DNA from: Bacteriovoracaceae bacterium UBA6261
GTDB lineage: Bacteria; Bdellovibrionota; Bacteriovoracia; Bacteriovoracales; Bacteriovoracaceae
Assembly: GCA_002440825.1 (NCBI GenBank)
Contig: DJVH01000069.1
Location: forward strand, 1-8,144
Direction: 5' to 3'
DNA: 8,144 nucleotides
A model generated the notes under the pieces. The model ran no database searches. It saw nothing but the letters and a program-made list of their open reading frames with translations, and was not told the origin of the DNA. Positions 1-5,226 of this stretch are shown here, piece after piece (the stretch's first letter is position 1; each line of letters begins with the position of its first letter). Made by a program: the position numbers and the translations under genes.

Positions 1-722
1 TATTTGAGTAACTCTTCTGAGTCCGTTTCCATAACAAGAGAATGTGTATTGCCGTCGCCACGGCAAAGGTGATTGGCACTCGAATCCGTTTCCACAGCTC
101 CGCCTAAAATTTTAGGAGAATCAGGTGAGAGTGATTTGTGAGTCAGTAAAAGCGCTGTAGCCGCTGAACCAATGGTCAGGTTGGCGATATATTTTTTGAT
201 ATTTTTTCGATCAATGGATGGATTTCTTAAAAGCTCCTGGATGGTACTTTCCAAAAGTGGTCCACCATTTTCACCGCTTACAATGAGCGCCGTTTTGATC
301 TGACCGTTTTCTATCATATTGCCGGCCACAACGATGGCGTTAATCACCCCAAGACAGGCATTGGATAAATCAAAGATCATCGCTTTTCTGGAAAGTTCGA
401 GATTGGCATGAACCACTGAAGCTGTCGCCGGTTCAAGAAAATCGCGGCAAACCGAAGCGTGAATGAGCAGATCGACATCTTCTTTTTTTATTTTTGATTT
501 TCTAAAAAGAGTATTGGCCGCTTCTGTTGAGAGATCACTTGGTTTGGTTCCAGGCGGCCAGGTTCTTCTCGCTTTAATTCCGGTCATGAGTTCAAGTCTT
601 CCCTCAGGAAGTTTAAGTTTCTCGTAAAGAGGGGCCAGACGTTTTTCAATCGCTTCGCTGGTCATGATGTTCGAAGAAAGGGCGTAGCCGAAAGATTCGA
701 TGACGACGTTGGAAAATTTCAT
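1..722 (-). CDS. OleA-like 3-oxoacyl-ACP/CoA synthase III (thiolase fold), 3' part outside window
   Basis: Translated by hand from the minus strand: an ATG at 720-722 opens a frame that stays open for 240 codons to the window edge, so the C-terminus is missing. The catalytic Cys is C123 in NACLGVINAI. The stretch GRLELMTGIKARRTW (residues 41-55), the motif VCRDFLEPATASVVH (91-105) and LTIGSAATALLL (182-193) fit OleA, which performs a non-decarboxylative Claisen condensation of two fatty acyl thioesters, better than housekeeping FabH. Glu97 lies 26 residues before C123, which by memory is the spacing of the OleA general-base Glu117 and Cys143 in Xanthomonas. The His and Asn of the catalytic triad should lie beyond the left edge. 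The start overlaps the stop of the flavoenzyme gene by 4 bp (ATGA), so it is probably translationally coupled. A FabH-like or DarB-like role is the alternative. The superfamily is certain and the OleA subtype is likely. Confidence 0.88.
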   Translation of the reverse strand, partial: MKFSNVVIESFGYALSSNIMTSEAIEKRLAPLYEKLKLPEGRLELMTGIKARRTWPPGTKPSDLSTEAANTLFRKSKIKKEDVDLLIHASVCRDFLEPATASVVHANLELSRKAMIFDLSNACLGVINAIVVAGNMIENGQIKTALIVSGENGGPLLESTIQELLRNPSIDRKNIKKYIANLTIGSAATALLLTHKSLSPDSPKILGGAVETDSSANHLCRGDGNTHSLVMETDSEELLK

Positions 723-2122
723 GAAGATGATCCTTGCAGAACGTGAAGATTTGCCATGGAAATTCCCGAGAGCATAGAGCCCACGATTCCCAGAAACCCT
801 TGATCTGTTCCGCAAATATAAAGTCCCGCTACTGGCGTTGTTCCGTTTCTCGTTTTATCAATGGACCCGTAAACAGTTCCGCCGAAATGACCGGTATAGC
901 GTTTGATCGTAGTTGGTGTAAAAATATCTTTGAACGCAACAGTGTATCCATCTTTTAATCCGCAAGCGCGAAGAATGGATTTACTTTGTTCAAAGACCAG
1001 TTCTTTTTTGGCCTTATAATTTTCTTTGGAAACTAAAAGTTCCTGATTCCAAAGATCGTAGTTTGCAATATTGGTGACTCTAAGTACGCCTTCTTCATAA
1101 TCATCCTGAAAATGGTCATACTTAAAGTTATTGGGAAAACAAACCACGGCGCTTTCTTTATCAAAAAGCGTCTGCGGTTTTTGGTAGAGATATTCAGGGC
1201 GGTTGTTGTAAAAAACAATCGTCGCATCCACGCCTAAATCACGCGGTTTTTTGTCTGTTATGAGTATACTTTCTGTAAAGGAAAGCGCTCCGGGGCGAGG
1301 AGTATAGGAAGGCTCAGCATCCAGAACTTTCATTGTTTCAGGTAGACCTATTGATGAAAGGACATTATCGCATTCAATGATTTCGCCGCCGTTAATTTCG
1401 ACAGCAGAAATTTTTCCATCTTTAGTAATCAGTCTGGTGACTTCGGCCTTAAAGCGAATTTCTCCGCCCACTTCACCAAGCCTTTTTAAAAGCAGATCAA
1501 TAATAGTGCGGACGCCACCTTCCGGACGGCCGAATCCTTCAAGAAAAATACTTTTAAACATGATCACGAATTGAGAAAAGTCCATGTCGTTTTCCCAGGC
1601 GGATCCATAGATAAGCAGGGGACAAAAAATCATCTCAACCAGTGATTTATCTGAAATAAAATTTCTGACGACATCTTTGGCCATCACAGTTTCGTTGGAT
1701 AAGTCTGTTTCATTAAAATTTTTAATGTGATTCAACAGATTCATGAACCCATCGATTTGTGACGGAAATTTCTCACTGATTTCAGAAATTAAAAAATCAA
1801 TGTCATTGGTAAATTTCAATTTCTGATCTGGAAATTGAATCAATGAATAGTTCTGAGGAGTGAGTTTGAAATCAGCAAGCGGAATGCGCAGCTGCTTCAT
1901 CAGTTTGTTAAACGGTTTGCCACGGTCATCCGGATTCACAAAATTAGTGAGGGCATGAAGGCCGACATCAAATTTTCTTTTTCCTCTGGCGTAGTAGGAA
2001 TTGAGTCCGCCAGTGATGGTATGTTTTTCAACAATCAGAACTTTTTTATTGTACATCGAGAGCCGTATGCCGGCAGCAAGTCCGCTCATGCCGGCCCCGA
2101 TGATCACGGTATCAACTTTCAT
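719..2122 (-). CDS. NAD(P)/FAD-dependent oxidoreductase, CrtI/phytoene desaturase-like (COG1233 type)
   Basis: 467 residues, normal for the family. The N-terminus has the dinucleotide-binding fold with GAGMSG at residues 9-14 and an acidic Glu32 at the end of the second strand (KVLIVEK), the FAD-ribose ligand. GGLNSYYARGKRKFDVG follows at about 38-54, the conserved CrtI-type segment. The C-terminal FAD motif GLYICGTDQGFLGIVGSMLSG spans 433-453. No signal peptide or clear membrane helix is visible. Relatives desaturate, isomerise or saturate conjugated polyenes (phytoene desaturases, carotenoid isomerase, retinol saturase). No carotenoid synthase gene lies nearby. The gene instead starts 1 bp inside the end of an ACP gene (TAATG), and two ketosynthases flank the pair. 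I therefore infer a fatty acyl or polyene substrate, possibly ACP-bound. The exact reaction cannot be read from sequence. Confidence 0.9.
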   Translation of the reverse strand: MKVDTVIIGAGMSGLAAGIRLSMYNKKVLIVEKHTITGGLNSYYARGKRKFDVGLHALTNFVNPDDRGKPFNKLMKQLRIPLADFKLTPQNYSLIQFPDQKLKFTNDIDFLISEISEKFPSQIDGFMNLLNHIKNFNETDLSNETVMAKDVVRNFISDKSLVEMIFCPLLIYGSAWENDMDFSQFVIMFKSIFLEGFGRPEGGVRTIIDLLLKRLGEVGGEIRFKAEVTRLITKDGKISAVEINGGEIIECDNVLSSIGLPETMKVLDAEPSYTPRPGALSFTESILITDKKPRDLGVDATIVFYNNRPEYLYQKPQTLFDKESAVVCFPNNFKYDHFQDDYEEGVLRVTNIANYDLWNQELLVSKENYKAKKELVFEQSKSILRACGLKDGYTVAFKDIFTPTTIKRYTGHFGGTVYGSIDKTRNGTTPVAGLYICGTDQGFLGIVGSMLSGISMANLHVLQGSSS

Positions 2123-2373
2123 TAAGCATTAAATTTAGGTGCCAGGTATTCAACACAAGACTTCATTGAAGCTAGTTTTGTGTAATCTTCCTGAGGAACT
2201 TCAATCTTGTGGCGTTTTTTAAGTTCCATGACTATATCAAGAAAGTCCATTGAATCCAGGTCAAGCTGGTCTCTTAGAGCAACTTCGTCTTTTATAGAAG
2301 ACACGTCGTCATCAAGGGCGATATCCGCGATGATGTCTAGTACTTTTGCTCTTACTTCTTCGTTCGATAACAT
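2122..2373 (-). CDS. Acyl carrier protein, dedicated to the lipid operon
   Basis: 83 residues, close to the usual ACP length. The phosphopantetheine attachment site is Ser41 in LDLDSMDFLDIV, matching the DS(L/M) motif at the start of helix II. Helix II continues as FLDIVMELKKRHKIEVP, and the overall acidic four-helix pattern is kept. The start codon ATG is preceded by AGGAGA, a good ribosome binding site 6 bp upstream, so the start is secure. It lies 26 bp after the FabF-like gene, and its stop overlaps the flavoenzyme start by 1 bp. Housekeeping AcpP normally sits with fabG/fabF and has a DSLDTVE-type motif; this protein diverges and sits in an accessory operon. It therefore probably carries the acyl chain for the neighbouring ketosynthase and flavoenzyme. 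It needs a phosphopantetheinyl transferase encoded elsewhere. Confidence 0.94.
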   Translation of the reverse strand: MLSNEEVRAKVLDIIADIALDDDVSSIKDEVALRDQLDLDSMDFLDIVMELKKRHKIEVPQEDYTKLASMKSCVEYLAPKFNA

Positions 2374-2399
2374 TTTCTTCTCCTAAGAATAATTCTTCT

Positions 2400-3635
2400 C
2401 TAATATTTTTTTACGATAAGCGTGGAATTAATTCCAAGCATTCCAAATGAATTGTTTAAAATAATTTTTACGTCGTGAGAAACTTTCTCACCATTCACAA
2501 GACCAGAGATGGCGCATTGTGGATCGAGGTTTTCAATTTTTTTGCAGGGATGAATATAGCCATCAGTGAATGACGGAATATTTCCTGCCAGTTCAAGAGC
2601 GCCAGCGGCCCCCATGGCGTGTCCGATGAAACCTTTTGTTGCATTGACGTGAACATTTTTATAAGCGCCGAAAAGTTTTTCGACGGCCTGGCATTCCTGG
2701 ATATCTCCCTGAGTGGTTCCTGTCGCGTGCATGTTGACGATGTCGATTTCCCCCGTCTCGATGCCTGCTTTTTTGATCGCCATCTGCATGCATTCGATTT
2801 GTCTTTCTGTATTGGGAAGAACGAAATCTGAAGCATCAGAGTTTGAATGGTAACCGATGATTTCGGCATAGATTTTTGCGTTTCTTTTTTTCGCGTCCGA
2901 AAGTCTTTCCAGAACGTAAACAGCGCCGCCTTCACTGACGACGATTCCATTTCTTTCGAGATCCATAGGTCGGGTTGCTTTGGTCGGATCTTCGTGGTGG
3001 CCTAAAGCTCCTTGCGCTTTGAAAGCGGCAAAGATCCCGAACGTTTCTGTCGACTCAGAAATCCCGCCGGCAAGGGCCAGATCCACTTCGTCTAATAAGA
3101 GTTGCTGCACACCCTGAATGATTCCCAGGTTTCCGGCAGCACAAGCTGCACCGATTGTATAATGAGGTCCGGTAATGCCCAAATTCAACGTCACTTCACC
3201 AGCTGGATTGTTGGCGACGGTTCTTGGATTGTGGTGATGAGACCAGAAGCTCACATCCATATTATGTGTGTTGTACAGATCGTGAATTTCATTTTCAGTT
3301 TCAACATTTCCGTGTTCGGTAATACCGAGGTAAACACCGACGCGGTTTTTATCGACTGAATCGAATTGAATGCCCGAATCAGCTAAAGCTTCATTGGTGG
3401 CATAAATAGAAATGGCGCCAGCGCGCGTTCCGCGTTTTCGCATTTTCTTTGGCTGATATTTTGTTTCATCAAATTTGCAAAGACCCGCGGCCACAACACC
3501 CATATGACGGATTTCCGTGTGAGTGATTCCTGAACCATTGTTTAAAAGACCTTCGCGGAATTCAGAAAGAGTATTTCCCATGGGCGAAGTAAGACCGATA
3601 CCGGTGATAACTATTCTTTGATTATCTGGCTTCAT
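2400..3635 (-). CDS. Beta-ketoacyl-ACP synthase, FabF/KAS II-like
   Basis: 411 residues, the normal FabF length. The complete Cys-His-His set is visible: C165 in IGAACAAGN, H303 in MHATGTTQGD, and K334 and H339 in ATKGFIGHAMGAAG, at almost exactly the E. coli FabF spacing. It should therefore catalyse decarboxylative condensation of malonyl-ACP with an acyl-ACP, and it is not a chain-length factor. Near the C-terminus the usual NSFGFGG gating loop reads NNSFGMLGIN (394-403), so the phenylalanine and glycine of the second half are replaced. This could alter the acyl pocket. A His-rich patch, SHHHNPRTVANN (132-143), is also present. The start codon directly abuts the regulator stop (TAAATG), with AAGGA upstream as ribosome binding site inside the regulator gene. 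The adjacent ACP is the probable partner. Unlike primary fabF, no fabG, fabD or fabH is nearby, which argues for secondary lipid or polyketide-like metabolism. Confidence 0.94.
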   Translation of the reverse strand: MKPDNQRIVITGIGLTSPMGNTLSEFREGLLNNGSGITHTEIRHMGVVAAGLCKFDETKYQPKKMRKRGTRAGAISIYATNEALADSGIQFDSVDKNRVGVYLGITEHGNVETENEIHDLYNTHNMDVSFWSHHHNPRTVANNPAGEVTLNLGITGPHYTIGAACAAGNLGIIQGVQQLLLDEVDLALAGGISESTETFGIFAAFKAQGALGHHEDPTKATRPMDLERNGIVVSEGGAVYVLERLSDAKKRNAKIYAEIIGYHSNSDASDFVLPNTERQIECMQMAIKKAGIETGEIDIVNMHATGTTQGDIQECQAVEKLFGAYKNVHVNATKGFIGHAMGAAGALELAGNIPSFTDGYIHPCKKIENLDPQCAISGLVNGEKVSHDVKIILNNSFGMLGINSTLIVKKY

Positions 3636-4313
3636 TTATTGTTTCCTTATCGTGTCCTTCAAGAAGTTATTCTTCAAGGCCGTTGTAAAATTTTCTTTTA
3701 ATGAGTGGGTGATATCGGCAAGAGGACCTGTGGTCGTTGCAATCAGGTCGAGCGCTTTAGGAAGTCTCTTCACCATGGCATCGTATTGGGCCACGACATT
3801 TTCATGCCCTTCGCGGGATTTATTGTGGGCAATTGTGATCACAAAATTCATAACGCTTTCAGCGATCTCGCAAGTGCTGATGATCGATTGCATGCGTTTT
3901 CGGCGCGCCTGATTGAGTTCGCCTTGAGAGCGATCGAGCACTCTCTGGGCCATATTTTTAAAATCCTGGATATATTCTTCTTCGCGCTTTCTGAAGACCG
4001 AAGCCACTATCTGCAGCGAATCTTCCTTGGCGGTGTGGACTTTTGCTTTTGAATCGCGGGCATCACGGGCATCCCGCGTTTCGATGGCCCCAAAATGAAC
4101 AAGTGTTTTTAAAGATAAGGAGACGGCCGATTGGGATAAATTGAGAGCTTCTTCAATTTCTTCTGAAGTCAGTGGTTTTTTGGCGAGCACCAAAAGACCA
4201 AACACCGATCCATCGATGCGCTTAAAACCGATGCGATTAAAAAACATTTCAAAATGCGGCAATTCTTTTAACAGCTCTGCTTCGACAATGTCTGTTGATG
4301 TTTTGTTTACCAT
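3636..4313 (-). CDS. GbsR/MarR-family transcriptional regulator, first gene of the lipid operon
   Basis: 225 residues from the chosen ATG. A winged helix-turn-helix occupies about residues 30-90. It includes GSVFGLLVLAKKPLTSEEIE and the recognition segment LSQSAVSLSLKTLVHFGAIE, close to the GbsR pattern in which a helix follows a GxxxGLLLL core. The rest is helical and charged, likely for dimerisation and effector binding. A GTG at 4343 would add ten residues, but it has no ribosome binding site and sits about 7 bp from the predicted transcription start. The ATG at 4313 has a weak AAGG 4 bp upstream and is preferred. Residues 80-88 (RDARDARDS, in the wing or just after) come from a 9-bp tandem repeat. 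The gene heads the operon and abuts the ketosynthase gene, so it probably controls its own operon. The effector is unknown; an acyl thioester would be logical but is inference. Confidence 0.85.
   Translation of the reverse strand: MVNKTSTDIVEAELLKELPHFEMFFNRIGFKRIDGSVFGLLVLAKKPLTSEEIEEALNLSQSAVSLSLKTLVHFGAIETRDARDARDSKAKVHTAKEDSLQIVASVFRKREEEYIQDFKNMAQRVLDRSQGELNQARRKRMQSIISTCEIAESVMNFVITIAHNKSREGHENVVAQYDAMVKRLPKALDLIATTTGPLADITHSLKENFTTALKNNFLKDTIRKQ
4050..4076 (-). repeat. Three-unit 9-bp tandem repeat inside the regulator gene
   Basis: On the coding strand the units are CGGGATGCC, CGTGATGCC and CGCGATTCA. The first two differ by one base and the third has diverged more. They encode RDA-RDA-RDS in the wing or linker of the helix-turn-helix protein. 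The same bases can form a small hairpin (GCGGG at 4056-4060 with CCCGC at 4073-4077). In-frame slippage here would add or remove three residues without breaking the gene. Confidence 0.6.
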
Positions 4314-4343
4314 ATGGCCTTGCAAACTTCTGAAAAAATTCAC

Positions 4344-4363
4344 TTATTACAAAAATATAATAA
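4344..4363. promoter_or_regulatory. Candidate operator: TTATTA-N8-TAATAA inverted repeat
   Basis: A perfect 6-bp inverted repeat (4344-4349 and 4358-4363) with an AT-rich 8-bp spacer lies just upstream of the regulator gene. It overlaps the predicted -10 box and start point of the operon. AT-rich short palindromes are typical MarR/GbsR sites, so autoregulation is a reasonable inference. In AT-rich intergenic DNA such a repeat can also arise by chance. Confidence 0.35.
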
Positions 4364-4384
4364 ATGAAATATTTGCGGTTTAAA
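4357..4384 (-). promoter_or_regulatory. Candidate sigma70-type promoter of the lipid operon
   Basis: On the minus strand, TTTAAA (4379-4384, four of six matches to TTGACA) is followed after 16 bp by TATTAT (4357-4362, five of six matches to TATAAT). Transcription would start near 4350, giving a leader of about 37 bases to the ATG at 4313. The GTG at 4343 would have only about 7 bases of leader, which supports the ATG start. Based on motif reading alone. Confidence 0.35.
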
Positions 4385-4390
4385 ATCTCT

Positions 4391-4419
4391 TTGTCCAGAA
4401 TAATGTTGTGATTTAAACT
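4391..4419 (+). promoter_or_regulatory. Candidate promoter of the Cys-rich small protein gene
   Basis: TTGTCC (4391-4396) and TAAACT (4414-4419) are separated by 17 bp, and each matches four of six sigma70 consensus positions. The start would be near 4426, leaving a leader of about 40 bases that ends in a strong ribosome binding site (AAGGAG at 4453-4458, 7 bp before the ATG). I looked for an ECF-type AAC/CGT pair, because bufferin operons are often ECF-controlled, and found none with suitable spacing. Confidence 0.3.
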
Positions 4420-4465
4420 TTTAACGACAAAACTTTTACGTACAACCCCCAGAAGGAGAATTGGA

Positions 4466-4738
4466 ATGGATTCTAAGAATTTACTATTAGCAGCAGCATT
4501 TTCAGGTCTTGCTCTGACAGCTTCGGCCAACGATGCAAAAAAAGCAGACACAAAAGAACCCGTGAAGGAAGCAAAAGAAGTGATGGGACAATGCCACGGC
4601 ATTAACTCATGCAAAGGAACTTCAGCTTGTCACAGCGAAAAAAATTCTTGCGCAGGAACAAATTCTTGTAAAGGGAAAGGCTGGATGAAGACTAGTGAGA
4701 AGGAATGTAAAGAGAAGAAAGGCAAGTTTAAGGCCTAA
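4466..4738 (+). CDS. Small secreted six-Cys protein, bufferin-like metallophore precursor (putative)
   Basis: 90 residues. A signal peptide spans residues 1-21 with cleavage after ASA, before NDAKK. A Lys/Glu-rich linker (about 22-40) leads to a Cys-rich core: C43, C49, C55, C62, C68 and C81. The core is an internal duplication of CxGxNSCKG (CHGINSCKG at 43-51, CAGTNSCKG at 62-70) followed by KGWMKTSEKEC. This pattern resembles short periplasmic proteins that I recall being grouped with bufferins (BufA2-type). In bufferins, Cys residues are turned into thiooxazoles by a DUF692 enzyme (BufB) with BufC, and the peptides buffer copper or other metals. No BufB, BufC or DoxX-like gene lies within this window, so modification enzymes would have to be elsewhere. 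AAGGAG 7 bp upstream fixes the start. The signal peptide and Cys pattern are seen directly; the family name is by resemblance only. Confidence 0.8.
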   Translation: MDSKNLLLAAAFSGLALTASANDAKKADTKEPVKEAKEVMGQCHGINSCKGTSACHSEKNSCAGTNSCKGKGWMKTSEKECKEKKGKFKA

Positions 4739-4741
4739 TAT

Positions 4742-4840
4742 GATGTGAGTTGTTCGTTGTTGGCCGTTGGATGATTGATGAGTGAAGATCTAAACAACCA
4801 TCACCAAACGGCCAACATCCAACGGCCAACGTCTCACATC
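4742..4840. repeat. About 100-bp imperfect palindrome between convergent genes, REP/MITE-like
   Basis: The outer arms GATGTGAG (4742-4749) and CTCACATC (4833-4840) are perfect complements. The inner arms 4759-4773 and 4816-4830 are a perfect 15-bp inverted repeat (GTTGGCCGTTGGATG and its complement). A shorter TGATG/CATCA pair (4776-4780, 4799-4803) lies inside. Asymmetric bulges (9 against 2 bases) separate outer from inner arms. The element fills nearly the whole gap between two convergent genes. It could block read-through from both sides, but neither side has a T-run, so it is not a textbook intrinsic terminator. An interspersed palindromic repeat or a miniature transposon remnant fits better. 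Confidence 0.75.
4803..4830 (-). repeat. Four heptamer units of GTTGGCC type inside the palindrome
   Basis: Read on the minus strand the right arm is GTTGGCC, GTTGGAT, GTTGGCC, GTTTGGT: four consecutive 7-bp units, the last degenerate. The left arm on the plus strand carries only two clear units (GTTGGCC, GTTGGAT at 4759-4772). The unequal unit number suggests growth or loss of units by slippage after the palindrome formed. Confidence 0.6.
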
Positions 4841-4843
4841 GAA

Positions 4844-5056
4844 TTAACCGTCGTATTCCTCAACATCCGAAACACTTCCAGAATCACTTTCATCAATGAT
4901 CGTCGGTGGCGTTCCATTATTTGTTGATGGTGGAATAATTGTTTCTTCATCAGAAGAGACATCGTCCTGGGCCATAGATTTGAGTGGGGCCGTTACTGCC
5001 ATTGCTACAACCAACGCCACTAAAGAAATTCGAGTTAAATTTTTAAGATTCAGCAC
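4844..5056 (-). CDS. Small secreted, highly acidic protein of unknown function
   Basis: 70 residues, not recognised. A classic Sec signal peptide is present: basic start (LKNLTR), hydrophobic core ISLVALVVAMAV, and likely cleavage after SMA at residue 29. The mature chain is only about 41 residues, has about twelve Asp/Glu and no Lys or Arg, and carries a Pro/Thr/Asn-rich middle (IPPSTNNGTPPT). It has no Cys. It is probably disordered, and could bind cations or a basic partner in the periplasm; that is inference. The start is GTG, supported by a strong AAGGGAGG ribosome binding site ending about 5 bp upstream and by an extended -10 promoter further up. No homologous family comes to mind, but signal peptide, ribosome binding site and promoter together make it a real gene. 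Confidence 0.75.
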   Translation of the reverse strand: MLNLKNLTRISLVALVVAMAVTAPLKSMAQDDVSSDEETIIPPSTNNGTPPTIIDESDSGSVSDVEEYDG

Positions 5057-5084
5057 AAAAGCCTCCCTTCATGTTCCTGGAATC

Positions 5085-5093
5085 AGTATAGCA
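5085..5093 (-). promoter_or_regulatory. Extended -10 promoter of the small acidic secreted protein gene
   Basis: On the minus strand the sequence is TGCTATACT: a TGn extension directly before TATACT (five of six matches). The -35 position 17 bp upstream is poor (TACACT), as is common for extended -10 promoters. Transcription would start near 5077, about 20 bases before the GTG start codon. The rest of the 170-bp gap (5057-5226) must also hold the promoter for the divergent gene at 5227. A lone TAAGAT at 5171-5176 is the best -10 candidate there, without a convincing -35. Confidence 0.45.
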
Positions 5094-5226
5094 TCGACCT
5101 GGACCGGAGTGTACTCTAAAAATTTCATCAAAGTGTTGATTTTCTAGTGATTATTCTGAAAAATTTAGTCTAAGATAGAAACTGTACAAATTACTGGCGT
5201 ATTTTATTTAAGGGGAAGACCTGTCT

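Noticed and set aside
2495..2950. Second minus-strand frame inside the KAS II gene
   Set aside because: The main frame carries all catalytic residues; the alternative is Lys/Ser-rich without motifs.
1..4313. Carotenoid or aryl polyene gene cluster
   Set aside because: No phytoene synthase, cyclase, dehydratase, ketoreductase or acyltransferase gene is present in the visible part, and the KAS III has OleA features.
4423..4442. ECF-type promoter (AAC ... CGTA) before the Cys-rich gene
   Set aside because: The spacing of 13 bp is too short for the usual ECF -35/-10 arrangement.
4249..4614. Minus-strand frame spanning the regulator start and the Cys-rich gene
   Set aside because: It crosses the divergent promoter region and overlaps two better supported genes; the translated product has no domain.
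4742..4840. CRISPR-like repeats or intrinsic terminator
   Set aside because: The heptamers are contiguous and palindromic without unique spacers, and no T-run follows either arm.
4896..5147. Plus-strand frame opposite the small acidic secreted gene
   Set aside because: The minus-strand frame has a signal peptide, a strong ribosome binding site and a promoter; this one has none of these.
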